Shown here in pieces: positions 42,686 to 52,095 of a DNA stretch of 64,000 bases. Numbering within the stretch: the first letter of the stretch is position 1; every line of letters begins with the position of its first letter. The stretch covers positions 1 through 64,000 of the forward strand of contig NZ_JAQGNQ010000058.1 of NCBI RefSeq assembly GCF_028291745.1, read 5' to 3'. Below the pieces are notes generated by a model. The model did no database searches. It saw only the letters and a list, made by a program, of their open reading frames with translations, and was not told the DNA's origin. The position numbers were made by a program, and so were the translations under genes. This DNA comes from Ramlibacter sp. Lineage in GTDB: Bacteria > Pseudomonadota > Gammaproteobacteria > Burkholderiales > Burkholderiaceae_C.

Positions 42686-43668
42686 CACGCGTCCATCCTG
42701 ATGCCGGAGGCCTTGATGATCGGCGCCCAGCGCTCGCGGTCGGCCAGCACCTTGCGGTGGAATTCCGCCGGCGTGCCGCCCACCGGCACCAGGCCCATCT
42801 TGTGCAGCACGTCGGTGATCTGCGGGGTGGCCAGCGCCTCGGTCACGATCGAGGCATATTCCGTCGCAAGGCTGGCCGGCAGGCCCGCCTTGCCGTAGAG
42901 GCCGAACGACGTGACTGCGACGTACCCGGGATAGCCCGCCTCCGTCATCGTCGGGATCTCCGGTGCCAGCACCGATCGCTTTTCGCTTGCGATCGCCAGC
43001 ACCTTGAGCTTGCCGGCACGGTGGAACTCCAGGTAGTCCGGCAGGATCGAGCCGCTGGCCGGGATCTGGTTGCCCAGCAGGTCGTTCAGCAGCGGCGCGC
43101 CGCCGCGGTACGCGACCGCCTGCAGCGGCAGGTTCAGCTGCTTGCCCAATTGGTAGATCACCAGCGCGCCCATGCTGGCGGGGCTGGGCACGCCGATCGA
43201 CGCCAGCTTCGGGTTCTTGCGCACGCTGTCGAAGTAGTCGGCCATCGTGTTCACGTGGGCCGAGGGGTTGACCGTGAAAGCCATGGGCGCCGACGCGCAC
43301 TCGACCACCGACACCAGGTCCTTCTCGTAGTCGAAGGTCGGCTTGCTGGAAAAGAGCGGCAGCAGCGCCACCGAGGAATTGGGCGCCATCATCAGCCAGG
43401 AGCCGTCGGCCTCCTGGTTGCGCAGGGCCTGCACGGCCACCAGCCCGCCGGCGCCGGACCGGGAATCCACCAGCACGGTGCGGTTCAGCTTCGCCCTGAG
43501 GCGTTCCCCCAGCAGGCGCGCCAGGGTGTCCGACGAGGTGCCGGGCGGCACGGTGAGGAAGATGGTGAGCGGCCGGTTCTGGGCGCGCACGATGGCCGGG
43601 AAAGCCAGCGGCAGCGAGGATGCGGCGGCGCAGGCCACGAACTGGCGGCGCGTGAGCTTGGAATGCAT
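42685..43668 (-). CDS. Bug-family periplasmic solute-binding protein (2)
   Basis: A 327-residue exported binding protein (signal MHSKLTRRQFVACAAASS, Tat-like). Family blocks are TIFLTVPPGTSSDTLARLLG, LVDSRSGAGGLVAVQALRNQ and AVAYRGGAPLLNDLLGNQIP. It heads the operon Bug-aldo/keto reductase-dienelactone hydrolase-UGSC-Bug and is divergent from a LysR regulator (43807) with 138 bases between, so that regulator probably controls it. Confidence 0.92.
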   Translation of the reverse strand: MHSKLTRRQFVACAAASSLPLAFPAIVRAQNRPLTIFLTVPPGTSSDTLARLLGERLRAKLNRTVLVDSRSGAGGLVAVQALRNQEADGSWLMMAPNSSVALLPLFSSKPTFDYEKDLVSVVECASAPMAFTVNPSAHVNTMADYFDSVRKNPKLASIGVPSPASMGALVIYQLGKQLNLPLQAVAYRGGAPLLNDLLGNQIPASGSILPDYLEFHRAGKLKVLAIASEKRSVLAPEIPTMTEAGYPGYVAVTSFGLYGKAGLPASLATEYASIVTEALATPQITDVLHKMGLVPVGGTPAEFHRKVLADRERWAPIIKASGIRMDA

Positions 43669-43806
43669 GGGGGATGTCTCCTGGTGCGCCCCTCGTTCGC
43701 GTACGGGGCTGCTGGCCCATTCTGGGCCGGTGGCCGCCGCCCGCCAATTGAAAAGAATGGGCCCACCGTTAAACTGCGGTTAACACCTGGGGACTGTGGA
43801 AGAGCG

Positions 43807-44727
43807 ATGAATCTGCGGCAGATGGAAGTGTTTCGCGCGGTGATGCTGGCCGGCGGAGTGAACAGCGCGGCGGAACTGCTGCATGTCTCGCCGCCCGCCA
43901 TCAGCAAGGTGCTGGCGCAGGCCGCGCGTGCCAGTGGCCTGACCTTGTTCGAACGGGTCAAGGGCCGCCTCATCCCCACCCCCGAGGCGCACGCGCTGCA
44001 TGCCGAGATCGACCAGCTGTGGCGCGGCGTCGAGAAGGTGCGCGACGTCTCGCGCGCGCTCGCCCAGCCGACGCAGGCCACCCTGCGGATCGTGTGTTCG
44101 GCGAGCCTGGCGCCCTACCTGGTCTCGCGCTCCGTGGCGCGCCTGTACGAGCAGGTGCCGCGGCTGCAATGCCGCGTGCAGGTGTTCGCCCCCGACATCC
44201 TCAACCAGTTCCTGCTGGATCGCTCCACCCACCTGGGCGTGGCGCTGCTGCCGCACGACCATCCGAACCTGGCCACCGTCAAGGCCTACCAGTGCGGGCT
44301 GGCCTGCGTGATGCGCAAGGAGCATCCGCTGGCGCGGCGCAAGCTGATCCGCCCGCAGGACCTGGCCGGCGAGCGCGTGATCTCCTCGCCCGAATCGACG
44401 CCCTTCGGCCAGACGCTGCGGCGCGCCTTCGGAGCGGCCGCCGAGAAGATGCATCGCGACTTCGAGGCCACCAGTTCCACCACCGCCTGCTGGTTCGCGC
44501 AGGCTGGCGTCGGCATTGCCGTGGTGGACCAGGTCTCCATCGCCGGCGGTCTGCTGGAGGGACTGGAGGTGCGGCCCTTCCAGTCGGCCGAGAAGCTGTC
44601 GGTGCGGATCGTGCGCAATCGCTACCGGCCGATGTCGGTCACCGAGCAGGCTTTCGTCGAAGCCTTCGATGCGGTGTGGCACGCCATGCGCGCTGGCGCG
44701 AGCCGCGGGACGCAGGCGATCGGGTAG
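43807..44727 (+). CDS. LysR-family regulator (1)
   Basis: A 306-residue LysR-type regulator. The N-terminal winged helix reads LRQMEVFRAVMLAGGVNSAAELLHVSPPAISKVL and the C-terminal part is the two-lobed effector domain. It is divergent from the Bug-headed operon, the usual place for a LysR activator of catabolic genes. The inducer is unknown, probably an organic acid. The ATG at 43807 follows a GGAAGAG site. Confidence 0.9.
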   Translation: MNLRQMEVFRAVMLAGGVNSAAELLHVSPPAISKVLAQAARASGLTLFERVKGRLIPTPEAHALHAEIDQLWRGVEKVRDVSRALAQPTQATLRIVCSASLAPYLVSRSVARLYEQVPRLQCRVQVFAPDILNQFLLDRSTHLGVALLPHDHPNLATVKAYQCGLACVMRKEHPLARRKLIRPQDLAGERVISSPESTPFGQTLRRAFGAAAEKMHRDFEATSSTTACWFAQAGVGIAVVDQVSIAGGLLEGLEVRPFQSAEKLSVRIVRNRYRPMSVTEQAFVEAFDAVWHAMRAGASRGTQAIG

Positions 44728-44739
44728 GGCGTGATGGCC

Positions 44740-45501
44740 CTACTGTTGCCTCGACAGCGTGGTCGTCATCGAATACAGATTCTCCGGGTACAGCGTCTTC
44801 GTGACCACCACCAGCGCACCCGCGCGATCGCGGTAATGCCGCAGCACGTGCAGCGCAGGGGTGCCCTTCGCCACTCCGAGCGGCTGCGCCATGTCCTCGC
44901 CGATCGCGCACACCGACACCGTCTGTTCCACGCTTTCGACGCGCCGGCCGAAGGCCGCCTCGATCAGGTCGACCAGCAAAGCTGCCGGCTGCTGCTGCGC
45001 AAGTTCACGCACCTGCCGATAGTGCGGATCCACATAGGCATCGGTCCACCCCAGGGGACGTGCCTTGCCCGCTTCCCGGCGCACCAGGACCAGGTGGTGC
45101 CAGCGTGAGCCGGGCTGGCAGTGCAATACCTTGGCCGTCGCGACGTCCAGAACCATGTCTTCGCTCGCCAGGATCTCGCGTTGCGCGGTGCTGGCGAGAG
45201 TCACCAGGCCTTCGAGCGAGGCCAACGACTGGGTGAAGCTGCCCCCGCCCCCGGGCAGCGCCTCCACCATCGTTCCCCGATTGCGCCGCCGCGAGATCAG
45301 GCCGCGTGCCTGCAATTGCTGCAGGGCCATGCGAACGGTGTTGCGGCTGGCCTGGTACGCCGCCATCAAGGCCATTTCGGTGGGCAGGAGGCTGCCCACG
45401 GGCAGGGCACCGGAGCTGATCTTGCGCAGCAGGTCCTCCGAAATCTTCTGGTACAGCGCAACGGCCAAGGCTCCCCTCCGATATGTGCCCGATATGTTCA
45501 T
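44740..45501 (-). CDS. GntR/HutC-family regulator with UTRA domain
   Basis: A 253-residue regulator. The GntR winged helix lies at residues ~12-80 (YQKISEDLLRKISSGALPVGSLLPTE, SRNTVRMALQQLQARGLI) and a UTRA effector domain fills the C-terminal part. It is divergent from the Bug gene at 45588, with ATATGT-type operator repeats in the 86 bases between. It probably represses itself and the Bug-enolase operon until the substrate is present. Confidence 0.9.
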   Translation of the reverse strand: MNISGTYRRGALAVALYQKISEDLLRKISSGALPVGSLLPTEMALMAAYQASRNTVRMALQQLQARGLISRRRNRGTMVEALPGGGGSFTQSLASLEGLVTLASTAQREILASEDMVLDVATAKVLHCQPGSRWHHLVLVRREAGKARPLGWTDAYVDPHYRQVRELAQQQPAALLVDLIEAAFGRRVESVEQTVSVCAIGEDMAQPLGVAKGTPALHVLRHYRDRAGALVVVTKTLYPENLYSMTTTLSRQQ

Positions 45502-45520
45502 CGTATATGTCCCTACATAT
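45481..45520. promoter_or_regulatory. Repeated ATATGT operator between gntR and Bug genes
   Basis: A perfect dyad ATATGT-ccct-ACATAT lies at 45505-45520, and two more ATATGT half-sites lie at 45481-45486 and 45492-45497, the latter pair inside the start of the gntR gene. Several copies of one half-site between divergent genes is typical for a local regulator, here most likely the GntR protein. Confidence 0.6.
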
Positions 45521-45587
45521 CGGCGGTCGGCACAAATCTACGATCGCCACTCCGCGCCCGGTCGGTCGCAGCGAAGGAATCTCCCGA

Positions 45588-46574
45588 ATGCATCGCAGAA
45601 GCCTGCTTCCCTGCCTGGCCGCCGTGGCGGTCAGCGCCCTGGCGCCGCGCCTTGCCAAGGCGCAGGCGCGCGCCGCCGGCTACCCCGGCAAGCCCGTGAC
45701 GATCGTCGTCCCGTTCACGGCCGGACAGAGCGGCGACGTGCTGGCACGCGTGCTGGCCGAACCCTTGGGGAAGCTCTGGGGGCAGAGCCTGCTGGTGGAC
45801 AACAAGGGAGGCGCCGGCGGCACGCTGGGCAGCCGCGCGGCGGCCGCAGCGGCCGCGGATGGCTACACGCTGCTGCTCGGTTCGAGCGGACCGCTGGCCG
45901 CCGCACCCCACCTGTACGCGAACGCCGGCTACAACCCGCGCGAGCTCACGCCGATCATGAACGTCGCCGGCGTGGCGCAGGCGTTGGCCGTGCCAGCCAG
46001 CTCGCCGTACCAGACCCTGGCCGATCTCCTGGCCGCGGCGAAGAAGAATCCGGGCAAGCTGAGCTACGGCTCCGGTGGGGTCGGCTCGTTCCAGCATCTC
46101 ACCTTCGAGCTGTTGAAGCAGCGTACCGGCACGCACATCACCCACATCCCGTACCGAGGCAGCGCACCCGCGTACACGGACCTGATCTCGGGTCAGCTGC
46201 AGGCGATGTTCGATTCGCTGCCGGCCGTCCTGCCGCACGTGAAGGCCGGCAAGGTGCGTGTGCTCGCCGTCTCGACCATCCAGCGCGCGCCGCAACTGCC
46301 GGACGTGCCGACCGTCGCCGAGAGCGGCGTGGCCGGCTTCGACGCGCTGGGTTGGCTGGGCATCGTTGCCCCCAAGGGGCTGGATCCAGCGATCCGCGAC
46401 CGCCTGAACGCGGACCTCAAGACCGTGCTGGCGGACGATGCGGTGAAGGCCCGCCTGACCAACCTGGGAATGATCGTGATCGGCAGCTCCGCGCCGGAGT
46501 TCGGCAGATTCATTGCCAGCGAGCTCACCAAGTGGGGCTCCGTGATCAAGGCCGCCGGCATCACCGCCGAGTGA
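45588..46574 (+). CDS. Bug-family periplasmic solute-binding protein (3)
   Basis: A 328-residue exported binding protein (signal peptide RSLLPCLAAVAVSALAPRLAKA). Family loops are TIVVPFTAGQSGDVLARVLA, LVDNKGGAGGTLGSRAAA and HIPYRGSAPAYTDLISGQLQ. The ATG at 45588 has AAGGAA upstream. It precedes the tartrate-dehydratase-like gene by 19 bases and is controlled, by position, by the divergent GntR protein. Confidence 0.92.
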   Translation: MHRRSLLPCLAAVAVSALAPRLAKAQARAAGYPGKPVTIVVPFTAGQSGDVLARVLAEPLGKLWGQSLLVDNKGGAGGTLGSRAAAAAAADGYTLLLGSSGPLAAAPHLYANAGYNPRELTPIMNVAGVAQALAVPASSPYQTLADLLAAAKKNPGKLSYGSGGVGSFQHLTFELLKQRTGTHITHIPYRGSAPAYTDLISGQLQAMFDSLPAVLPHVKAGKVRVLAVSTIQRAPQLPDVPTVAESGVAGFDALGWLGIVAPKGLDPAIRDRLNADLKTVLADDAVKARLTNLGMIVIGSSAPEFGRFIASELTKWGSVIKAAGITAE

Positions 46575-46593
46575 AACCGAAGACCGCAACACC

Positions 46594-47760
46594 ATGCGCA
46601 TCACCGAAATCCGCGAGCTCGCCGTCCCGCTCCAGGGCGCCGTCGCCAACGCCGTCGTCAACTTCTCCGAACACACCGTTTCCCTGGTCGCCGTGATGAC
46701 CGATGTGGTCCGCGGCGGCAAGCCCGTGGTGGGCCTCGGCTTCAACTCCATCGGCCGCTTTGCCCAGAGCGGGATCATCCGCGACCGCATGATCCCGCGC
46801 TTGCTGGGCGCCGGGACTGCATCGCTGCTGGCCGCGGACGGGCAGGGCTTCGATCCCGCCAAGGTGCTGGCCACGATCCTGCGCAACGAAAAACCCGGCG
46901 GCCACGGCGATCGCGCCGGCGCCGCCGCAGCCATCGAACACGCGATCTGGGACCTCAACGCCAAGCTCGCCGACGAACCCGCCTGTGCGACCATCGCCCG
47001 CGCCTTTGGCCGCCAGCCGGTGGCCACGCCGGTGGAGGTCTACACGGGCGGCGGCTACTACTACGCGCCCGGCACCGGCCGCACGCTGCGCGACGAGTTC
47101 CTCGCCTATCGCGAGATGGGCTTCGAGAGCTTCAAGATGAAGATCGGCGGCGCGCCGCTGGCCGAGGACATGAAGCGTGTGGAAGAAGCGCTGAAGGTCG
47201 CAGGTGGCGGCGCGCACCTGATGGTGGATGCCAACGGGCGTTTCGACCTGCCCACCGCCCTCGCTTATGCCAGCGAGTTGCGGCCCCTGGATCTGCGCTG
47301 GTTCGAGGAGATCGGCGACCCGCTCGACTACCAGCTCAATCGCGAGGTGATCGAAGCGTACGGCGGCGCAGTCGCCACCGGCGAGAACCTGTTCTCCACG
47401 ATCGACACACTGAACCTGGTGCGCTTTGGCGGCATGCGCCCGCAGCGCGATGTCTTCCAGATGGACAGCGGCCTGAGTTACGGCATCACCGAATATGCGC
47501 GGATGCTGCAGGTGCTGGAAGCGCACGGCTTCGACCGGCGGCAAGCGGTTCCCCATGGCGGTCATCTGATCAACCTGCACGTCGTGGTGGGTCTCGGCCT
47601 GGGCGCCTGCGAAGCGTACCCCGGCGTGTTCCAGCCCTTCGGCGGTTACTCGAAGGAGTGCGAGATCCGCAATGCGCGCGTGCGGCCGAGCGACGCACCC
47701 GGGTTCGGGCTGGAGCAGAAGACGGAGCTCGTCCCTTTCATCCGGCAGCTCACCGCTTGA
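46594..47760 (+). CDS. Enolase-superfamily dehydratase, D-tartrate-dehydratase-like
   Basis: A 388-residue member of the mandelate racemase/enolase superfamily. A K-x-K motif (FKMKIGG) and Mg2+ ligands in MVDANGRFD, WFEEIGDP and ATGENLF are in place, with a His in AVPHGGHLINLH. The C-terminal block HGGHLINLHVVVGLGLGACEAYP and FQPFGGYSKE resembles D-tartrate dehydratase. It likely dehydrates a sugar acid or hydroxy diacid. The partner Bug gene upstream may import the substrate. The exact substrate cannot be told. Confidence 0.85.
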   Translation: MRITEIRELAVPLQGAVANAVVNFSEHTVSLVAVMTDVVRGGKPVVGLGFNSIGRFAQSGIIRDRMIPRLLGAGTASLLAADGQGFDPAKVLATILRNEKPGGHGDRAGAAAAIEHAIWDLNAKLADEPACATIARAFGRQPVATPVEVYTGGGYYYAPGTGRTLRDEFLAYREMGFESFKMKIGGAPLAEDMKRVEEALKVAGGGAHLMVDANGRFDLPTALAYASELRPLDLRWFEEIGDPLDYQLNREVIEAYGGAVATGENLFSTIDTLNLVRFGGMRPQRDVFQMDSGLSYGITEYARMLQVLEAHGFDRRQAVPHGGHLINLHVVVGLGLGACEAYPGVFQPFGGYSKECEIRNARVRPSDAPGFGLEQKTELVPFIRQLTA

Positions 47761-47776
47761 CGCGCAAGCACCCGGC

Positions 47777-48709
47777 ATGAACCTGTCCGTGCGGCACATG
47801 CGTGCCTTCATGGCGCTGGCGACGCTGCGCAACTTCACGCGCGCGGCGGAGAGTTGCAGCCTCACGCAGAGCGCGTTCAGCGCGCTGATCTCCAACCTGG
47901 AGAGCGACCTCGACGTGAAGCTGTTCGCGCGCAGCACCCGCAACGTGGACCTCACGGCGGAGGGCCGGGCCTTTCTGGCCATCGTCTCGCACCTGCTGCC
48001 CGAGACAGAGCGCGCACTCGAGCAGATGCAGGACTACGTGCGCTGCCAGCGGGGACGGGTCGCCGTTGCCGCCTTGCCCTCCGTCGCGTCCGGCATCCTC
48101 CCGGGCCTCATCGCCAGCTTCGCGCGGGACCACCCGGGCGTGGAGGTGGTGGTGCACGACGCGGCCAGCACGGTGTGCGTGGACCTGGTGCGCAACCGCC
48201 AGGTGGACCTCGCCTTGTGCGCCGCGGTCTCACCCCGGCCGGACCTGCTCGTCGAGACGCTCGCCACCGACAGCTTCTACTTCATCTGCCTCGCAAGTCA
48301 TCGGCTCGCCGGCCGCGAGCGACTGGCCGTCGATGAAGTCATCGACGAGCCGGTGATCGTGTTCGAGCCGAACAGCAGTGTGCGGCAGCACCTGGACGCC
48401 GCGATTTATCCGAGGCAGTGGGTGCGCTCCCGCCAGCTGAACGCACTGAGCACCGCCGCAGGTTTCGTGGCGGCCGGCCTCGGCGTCACGATGGTGCCTA
48501 CCCTGGGACTGCCAGCTTTCGCGCAGCTCGGCCTGCGCGCGATCCCGCTCACGCTGCCTCTCAACGAGCGGGACATCTGCCTCGTGCGGCGTTCCGGCGA
48601 AGACTCTTCGATTGCCGCCGCGGCCTTCATCGAAGCGCTGCGTGCGCGTGTGCAGGATGCCATGAGGGCGCTGGCCCCCGAGGCAAGGATTCATCGAGAA
48701 GCTCGATGA
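47777..48709 (+). CDS. LysR-family regulator (2)
   Basis: A 310-residue LysR-type regulator with winged helix MRAFMALATLRNFTRAAESCSLTQSAFSALI and a C-terminal effector domain (VAVAALPSVASGILPGLIASF). It starts 16 bases after the upstream dehydratase gene and is on the same strand as the operon that follows, an arrangement less common than divergent LysR genes. It may act on either flanking operon. Confidence 0.9.
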   Translation: MNLSVRHMRAFMALATLRNFTRAAESCSLTQSAFSALISNLESDLDVKLFARSTRNVDLTAEGRAFLAIVSHLLPETERALEQMQDYVRCQRGRVAVAALPSVASGILPGLIASFARDHPGVEVVVHDAASTVCVDLVRNRQVDLALCAAVSPRPDLLVETLATDSFYFICLASHRLAGRERLAVDEVIDEPVIVFEPNSSVRQHLDAAIYPRQWVRSRQLNALSTAAGFVAAGLGVTMVPTLGLPAFAQLGLRAIPLTLPLNERDICLVRRSGEDSSIAAAAFIEALRARVQDAMRALAPEARIHREAR

Positions 48710-48794
48710 CGCGATCCAAACAATTCGTTGGCGCGCGGCACCGTCGCTTCCTAGCATTGGCTTCCTTTCCAGAACAATCCCAGGAGACATTCCC

Positions 48795-49760
48795 ATGAAC
48801 CGATCCCTTGGCAGCGCCTGGCGCGCCCTGGTGGCAGTGCTCTGTGTCGCCGCGTCCGCAGCCGGTGCGCAGGACTATCCGAAGAGGCCCGTGCGCCTCA
48901 TCGTGGGCATGGCGCCCGGCGGCTCCAACGACACCGTGGCACGCATGGTCGGCATCGAATTGTCCAAGGCGATGCCGCAGCCGGTGATCGTGGACAACAA
49001 GCCAGGCGCCAACAGCACCATCGCGACCAGCGAGTTGAAGCGCGCCGCCCCCGACGGCTACACGCTGATGCTGGTGATTTCCTCGCATGTCACCAACACC
49101 TTCCTCTACCCGAACCTGAACTACGGGCTGGCTGACTTCGCGCCCGTATCCCTGATCGCCGATACGCCGTTCGTGCTGGTGGCCAATCCGAAATTCGCGC
49201 CCAACACCGTGCGTGAACTGATCGCGGCGGCCAAGCGTGAAAGGATCGCCTTCGGCACGCCGGGTGCCGGCTCCACGCAGCACATCTCGATGGAGCTCAT
49301 GGACCAGATGGCCGGCATCGCGATGACCCCGATCCCGTACAAGGGCGGCGCCCCCGCGCAGCAGGACCTGCTGGCGGGACAGATCCCGCTGATCTTCGCC
49401 ACGCCCACGCAGAGCCTTCCCTACATCAAGGAGCACAAGCTCAAGGCCCTGGCCGTGACATCCAGCAAGCGTCTGGACCTGCTGCCCGATGTGCCGACGC
49501 TGGCCGAAGCCGGCATTCCCGGCTATGAGGCGAACGTGTGGTTCGGGATCATCGCGCCCGCGGGCACGCCGCCGCAGGTGGTGAGTTATCTCAATGCCGA
49601 AATCTCGCGGGTGATCAGGAAGCCGGAGTTCCAGAAGCACCTGGCCGAACTCGGCCTGTCGCCCATCGACGGATCGCCGGCGCAATTCCAGCGCGTCATC
49701 GACCAGGAAAAGGTCAAGTGGGCCGACGTGATCAAGAAAAGCAACATGAAGCTCGATTGA
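48795..49760 (+). CDS. Bug-family periplasmic solute-binding protein (4)
   Basis: A 321-residue exported binding protein (signal peptide ending AAGAQ). Family blocks are RLIVGMAPGGSNDTVARMVG, VDNKPGANSTIATSELKRAAPDG and PIPYKGGAPAQQDLLAGQIP. CAGGAG precedes the ATG. It begins an operon with the second enolase-superfamily enzyme and a D-2-hydroxyacid dehydrogenase. Confidence 0.92.
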   Translation: MNRSLGSAWRALVAVLCVAASAAGAQDYPKRPVRLIVGMAPGGSNDTVARMVGIELSKAMPQPVIVDNKPGANSTIATSELKRAAPDGYTLMLVISSHVTNTFLYPNLNYGLADFAPVSLIADTPFVLVANPKFAPNTVRELIAAAKRERIAFGTPGAGSTQHISMELMDQMAGIAMTPIPYKGGAPAQQDLLAGQIPLIFATPTQSLPYIKEHKLKALAVTSSKRLDLLPDVPTLAEAGIPGYEANVWFGIIAPAGTPPQVVSYLNAEISRVIRKPEFQKHLAELGLSPIDGSPAQFQRVIDQEKVKWADVIKKSNMKLD

Positions 49761-49795
49761 ACCGCAACCCTTTCCCTCCAGCACCCGACCTCCAT

Positions 49796-50944
49796 ATGCC
49801 CACCATCGAATCCGTTTCCGTCTGCATTGCCCGCGTTCCGCTGGCCAAGCCCGTCACCTTCGCCACGCGCGAGGTGAAGGCGCGTGAATACTGCCTCGTG
49901 CGCGTGCGCTCCACCGACGGCCAGGAGGGCCTTGGCTATTGCTACGCCGTCAACAGCGCCGGGCGCCTGCTCTCGGTGGCCGTGACCGACTTGCTCGGGC
50001 CCAAACTCGTCGGCCAGGAGTCGCTGCGCATCGAAGGCCTCTGGTCCGAGATGTACCAGGAGGCCTTGCTGATGGGCCGCGCGGGTGGCGTCATGCGCGC
50101 GCTGTCGGCGCTCGACATCGCGCTGTGGGACCTGAACGCCCGCTCGGCCAACCTGCCGCTCAACCAGTACCTTGGCGCCAAGACTCTGGAGCGCGTGCCC
50201 GCGTATGCGAGCGGCGGCTACTACTTGCCTGGCAAGACGCCTGACAAGCTGGCCCGGGAGATGGCGCAGCACGTGAGCGAGGGCTTCCGTGCGGTCAAGA
50301 TGAAAGTCGGCCTGGAGAGCGTGGCGGGCGAGCGCAAGCGCATCGCCGCCGTCCGCGAGGCCATCGGTCCCGACGTGCGGCTGATGCTCGATGCCAACAA
50401 CGCGTGGCGCGACCTGCCCACGGCGCTGGAGTACATGCGCTGCTTCGAGCCGTACAACCCGTTCTGGATCGAGGAGCCGTTCTCCCCCGACGACCTGGAC
50501 AACCATGCCCGCCTGGCCCGCGCCACGCCGGTGACCGTGGCCACGGGCGAGATCGAGGCCGGCCGCTGGCGCTTCAAGGACCTGATCACGCAGGGAGCGA
50601 CCACGCTGCTGCAGACGGATGCGACGGTGTGCGGCGGCATCACCGAGTTCCGGCGCATAGCCGCCATGGCGGATTGCCACGGCCTGACGGTCGCGCCGCA
50701 CGCGTGGCACGACGTGCACGTGCACCTGGTCGCTTCGACACCCAACGCCACCTACGTGGAGTGGATGCCCGACGACCACATCGTCAACTTCCGCCGCGTG
50801 ATCGATCGCCAGATCGAAGCGGACAAGGGCGACCTGCTGTTGCCCAAGCGACCCGGGCTCGGCTTCCGTTTCGACGAGGCGGCACTGCACGAGTACGGTG
50901 TCGTCTACCCCGGCGCCAAGGACCGCTGGCAGACCGTGCAATGA
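49796..50944 (+). CDS. Mandelate racemase/muconate-lactonising-family enzyme
   Basis: A 382-residue enolase-superfamily enzyme. K-x-K is FRAVKMKVG and the Mg2+ ligands are in LMLDANNAWRD, FWIEEPFSPDD and ATGEIEAG; a His-containing APHAWHDVHVH gives the second catalytic base. It differs clearly from the enzyme at 46594, so a different hydroxy-acid substrate is likely. Its stop overlaps the next gene (ATGA). Confidence 0.88.
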   Translation: MPTIESVSVCIARVPLAKPVTFATREVKAREYCLVRVRSTDGQEGLGYCYAVNSAGRLLSVAVTDLLGPKLVGQESLRIEGLWSEMYQEALLMGRAGGVMRALSALDIALWDLNARSANLPLNQYLGAKTLERVPAYASGGYYLPGKTPDKLAREMAQHVSEGFRAVKMKVGLESVAGERKRIAAVREAIGPDVRLMLDANNAWRDLPTALEYMRCFEPYNPFWIEEPFSPDDLDNHARLARATPVTVATGEIEAGRWRFKDLITQGATTLLQTDATVCGGITEFRRIAAMADCHGLTVAPHAWHDVHVHLVASTPNATYVEWMPDDHIVNFRRVIDRQIEADKGDLLLPKRPGLGFRFDEAALHEYGVVYPGAKDRWQTVQ

Positions 50945-51927
50945 CGATGCGGCCGCGCCGCACGTTGGGCCTGCTGTTGTCCGATGCGGTCGACCGCGCG
51001 CACGGCGCGCGCCTGGACCAGGTGGCGGCTGCGCGCGGCGTGGCGCTGCAACGGTTCCCGCTGTCGCGCGCGGCGGCTGCGCTGGCGCAGATCGACGTGG
51101 CCTTCTTCTCCCGCGAGCTGTACGAAGGCAGTTCGCTGCGCACGCCGGGGCCGCTGTCGGACGCGTTCTTCCGGGTCGCGGATGCCGCACCGCGGCTGCG
51201 CTGGCTGCACGTGTGTTCGACCGGGCTCGATCTGCCGCAGTACGCGAGCGCGCTGGCCCGCGGCGTGCGCGTCACCGCTTCCGCCGGCGTCACCGCCATT
51301 TCGATCGCGCAGAGCGCGGTCGCTGCCATCCTCGCCCAGGCACGCGGCTTCGACCACTGGCTCGCGGCGCAGGCGCGGCGCGAGTGGGCGCCGCTCACGG
51401 GCGCGGACAAGCCCAGGGAATTGCACGACCTGCGGGTGGCCGTGATCGGGGCTGGTGCCATTGGCTGCGAGATCGGGCGCCTGCTCAAGGCCTTGGGCAT
51501 GCAAGTGGTGGCAGTGCGGCGCAGCAGCGAGCCGACGCCGCCCTTCGACGACACGTTCGCACTCTCTCAGCTCGACGATGTCCTGCCGGACTGCGACTGG
51601 CTGGTGCTGGCCTTGCCTCTCACGCCAGCGACGCGGGGCCTGATCGATGCGCGTCGTCTGGCGTTGTTGCGCCCCGGGGCGCGCATCGTCAACGTTGCCC
51701 GCGGGGAACTGGTGGACGAAGCAGCGCTGTGCGACGCCCTGGTGCAGGGGCGCATTCGTGGCGCTTACCTGGACACGTTCGTGCAGGAGCCGCTGCCGCA
51801 GGCCTCGCCATTGTGGGACTTGCCGCAGGTGTGGATCAGCCCGCACAACAGTGCCGCGTCGCAAGGGCATGAGGAACGGGTCGTCGACAGCTTCGTGCGG
51901 AATCTGGAGCGCTGCCTGGATGCATAG
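50941..51927 (+). CDS. D-2-hydroxyacid dehydrogenase
   Basis: A 328-residue NAD(P)-dependent dehydrogenase of the D-isomer 2-hydroxyacid family. The nucleotide loop is VAVIGAGAIGCEIGRLL (about residue 164 on). Catalytic Arg is in NVARGELVDEAAL, Glu in LDTFVQEPLP and His in VWISPHNSAASQ. It is translationally coupled to the upstream enzyme. It would interconvert a 2-keto acid and D-2-hydroxy acid, consistent with processing a dehydratase product. Confidence 0.9.
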   Translation: MTMRPRRTLGLLLSDAVDRAHGARLDQVAAARGVALQRFPLSRAAAALAQIDVAFFSRELYEGSSLRTPGPLSDAFFRVADAAPRLRWLHVCSTGLDLPQYASALARGVRVTASAGVTAISIAQSAVAAILAQARGFDHWLAAQARREWAPLTGADKPRELHDLRVAVIGAGAIGCEIGRLLKALGMQVVAVRRSSEPTPPFDDTFALSQLDDVLPDCDWLVLALPLTPATRGLIDARRLALLRPGARIVNVARGELVDEAALCDALVQGRIRGAYLDTFVQEPLPQASPLWDLPQVWISPHNSAASQGHEERVVDSFVRNLERCLDA

Positions 51928-52095
51928 TTCGGTTGCCGATGCGGTCGCCGGGCCGTCTTCGACCGTCCCTGTTCCCGATCCGTGCGACGGCCTCTTCGGG
52001 CCGCGGCCGCCCCATAAAAACAGCACCAAAGTACCTGTCGACGCCCCCGCGGCACTGCCAGAATTCCGAGGCATCGTTCAACGGGGCATTCCGTC

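Noticed and set aside
43343-43783. 146-codon frame opposite the Bug gene at 42685
   Set aside because: Antisense shadow of a clear signal-peptide-bearing protein.
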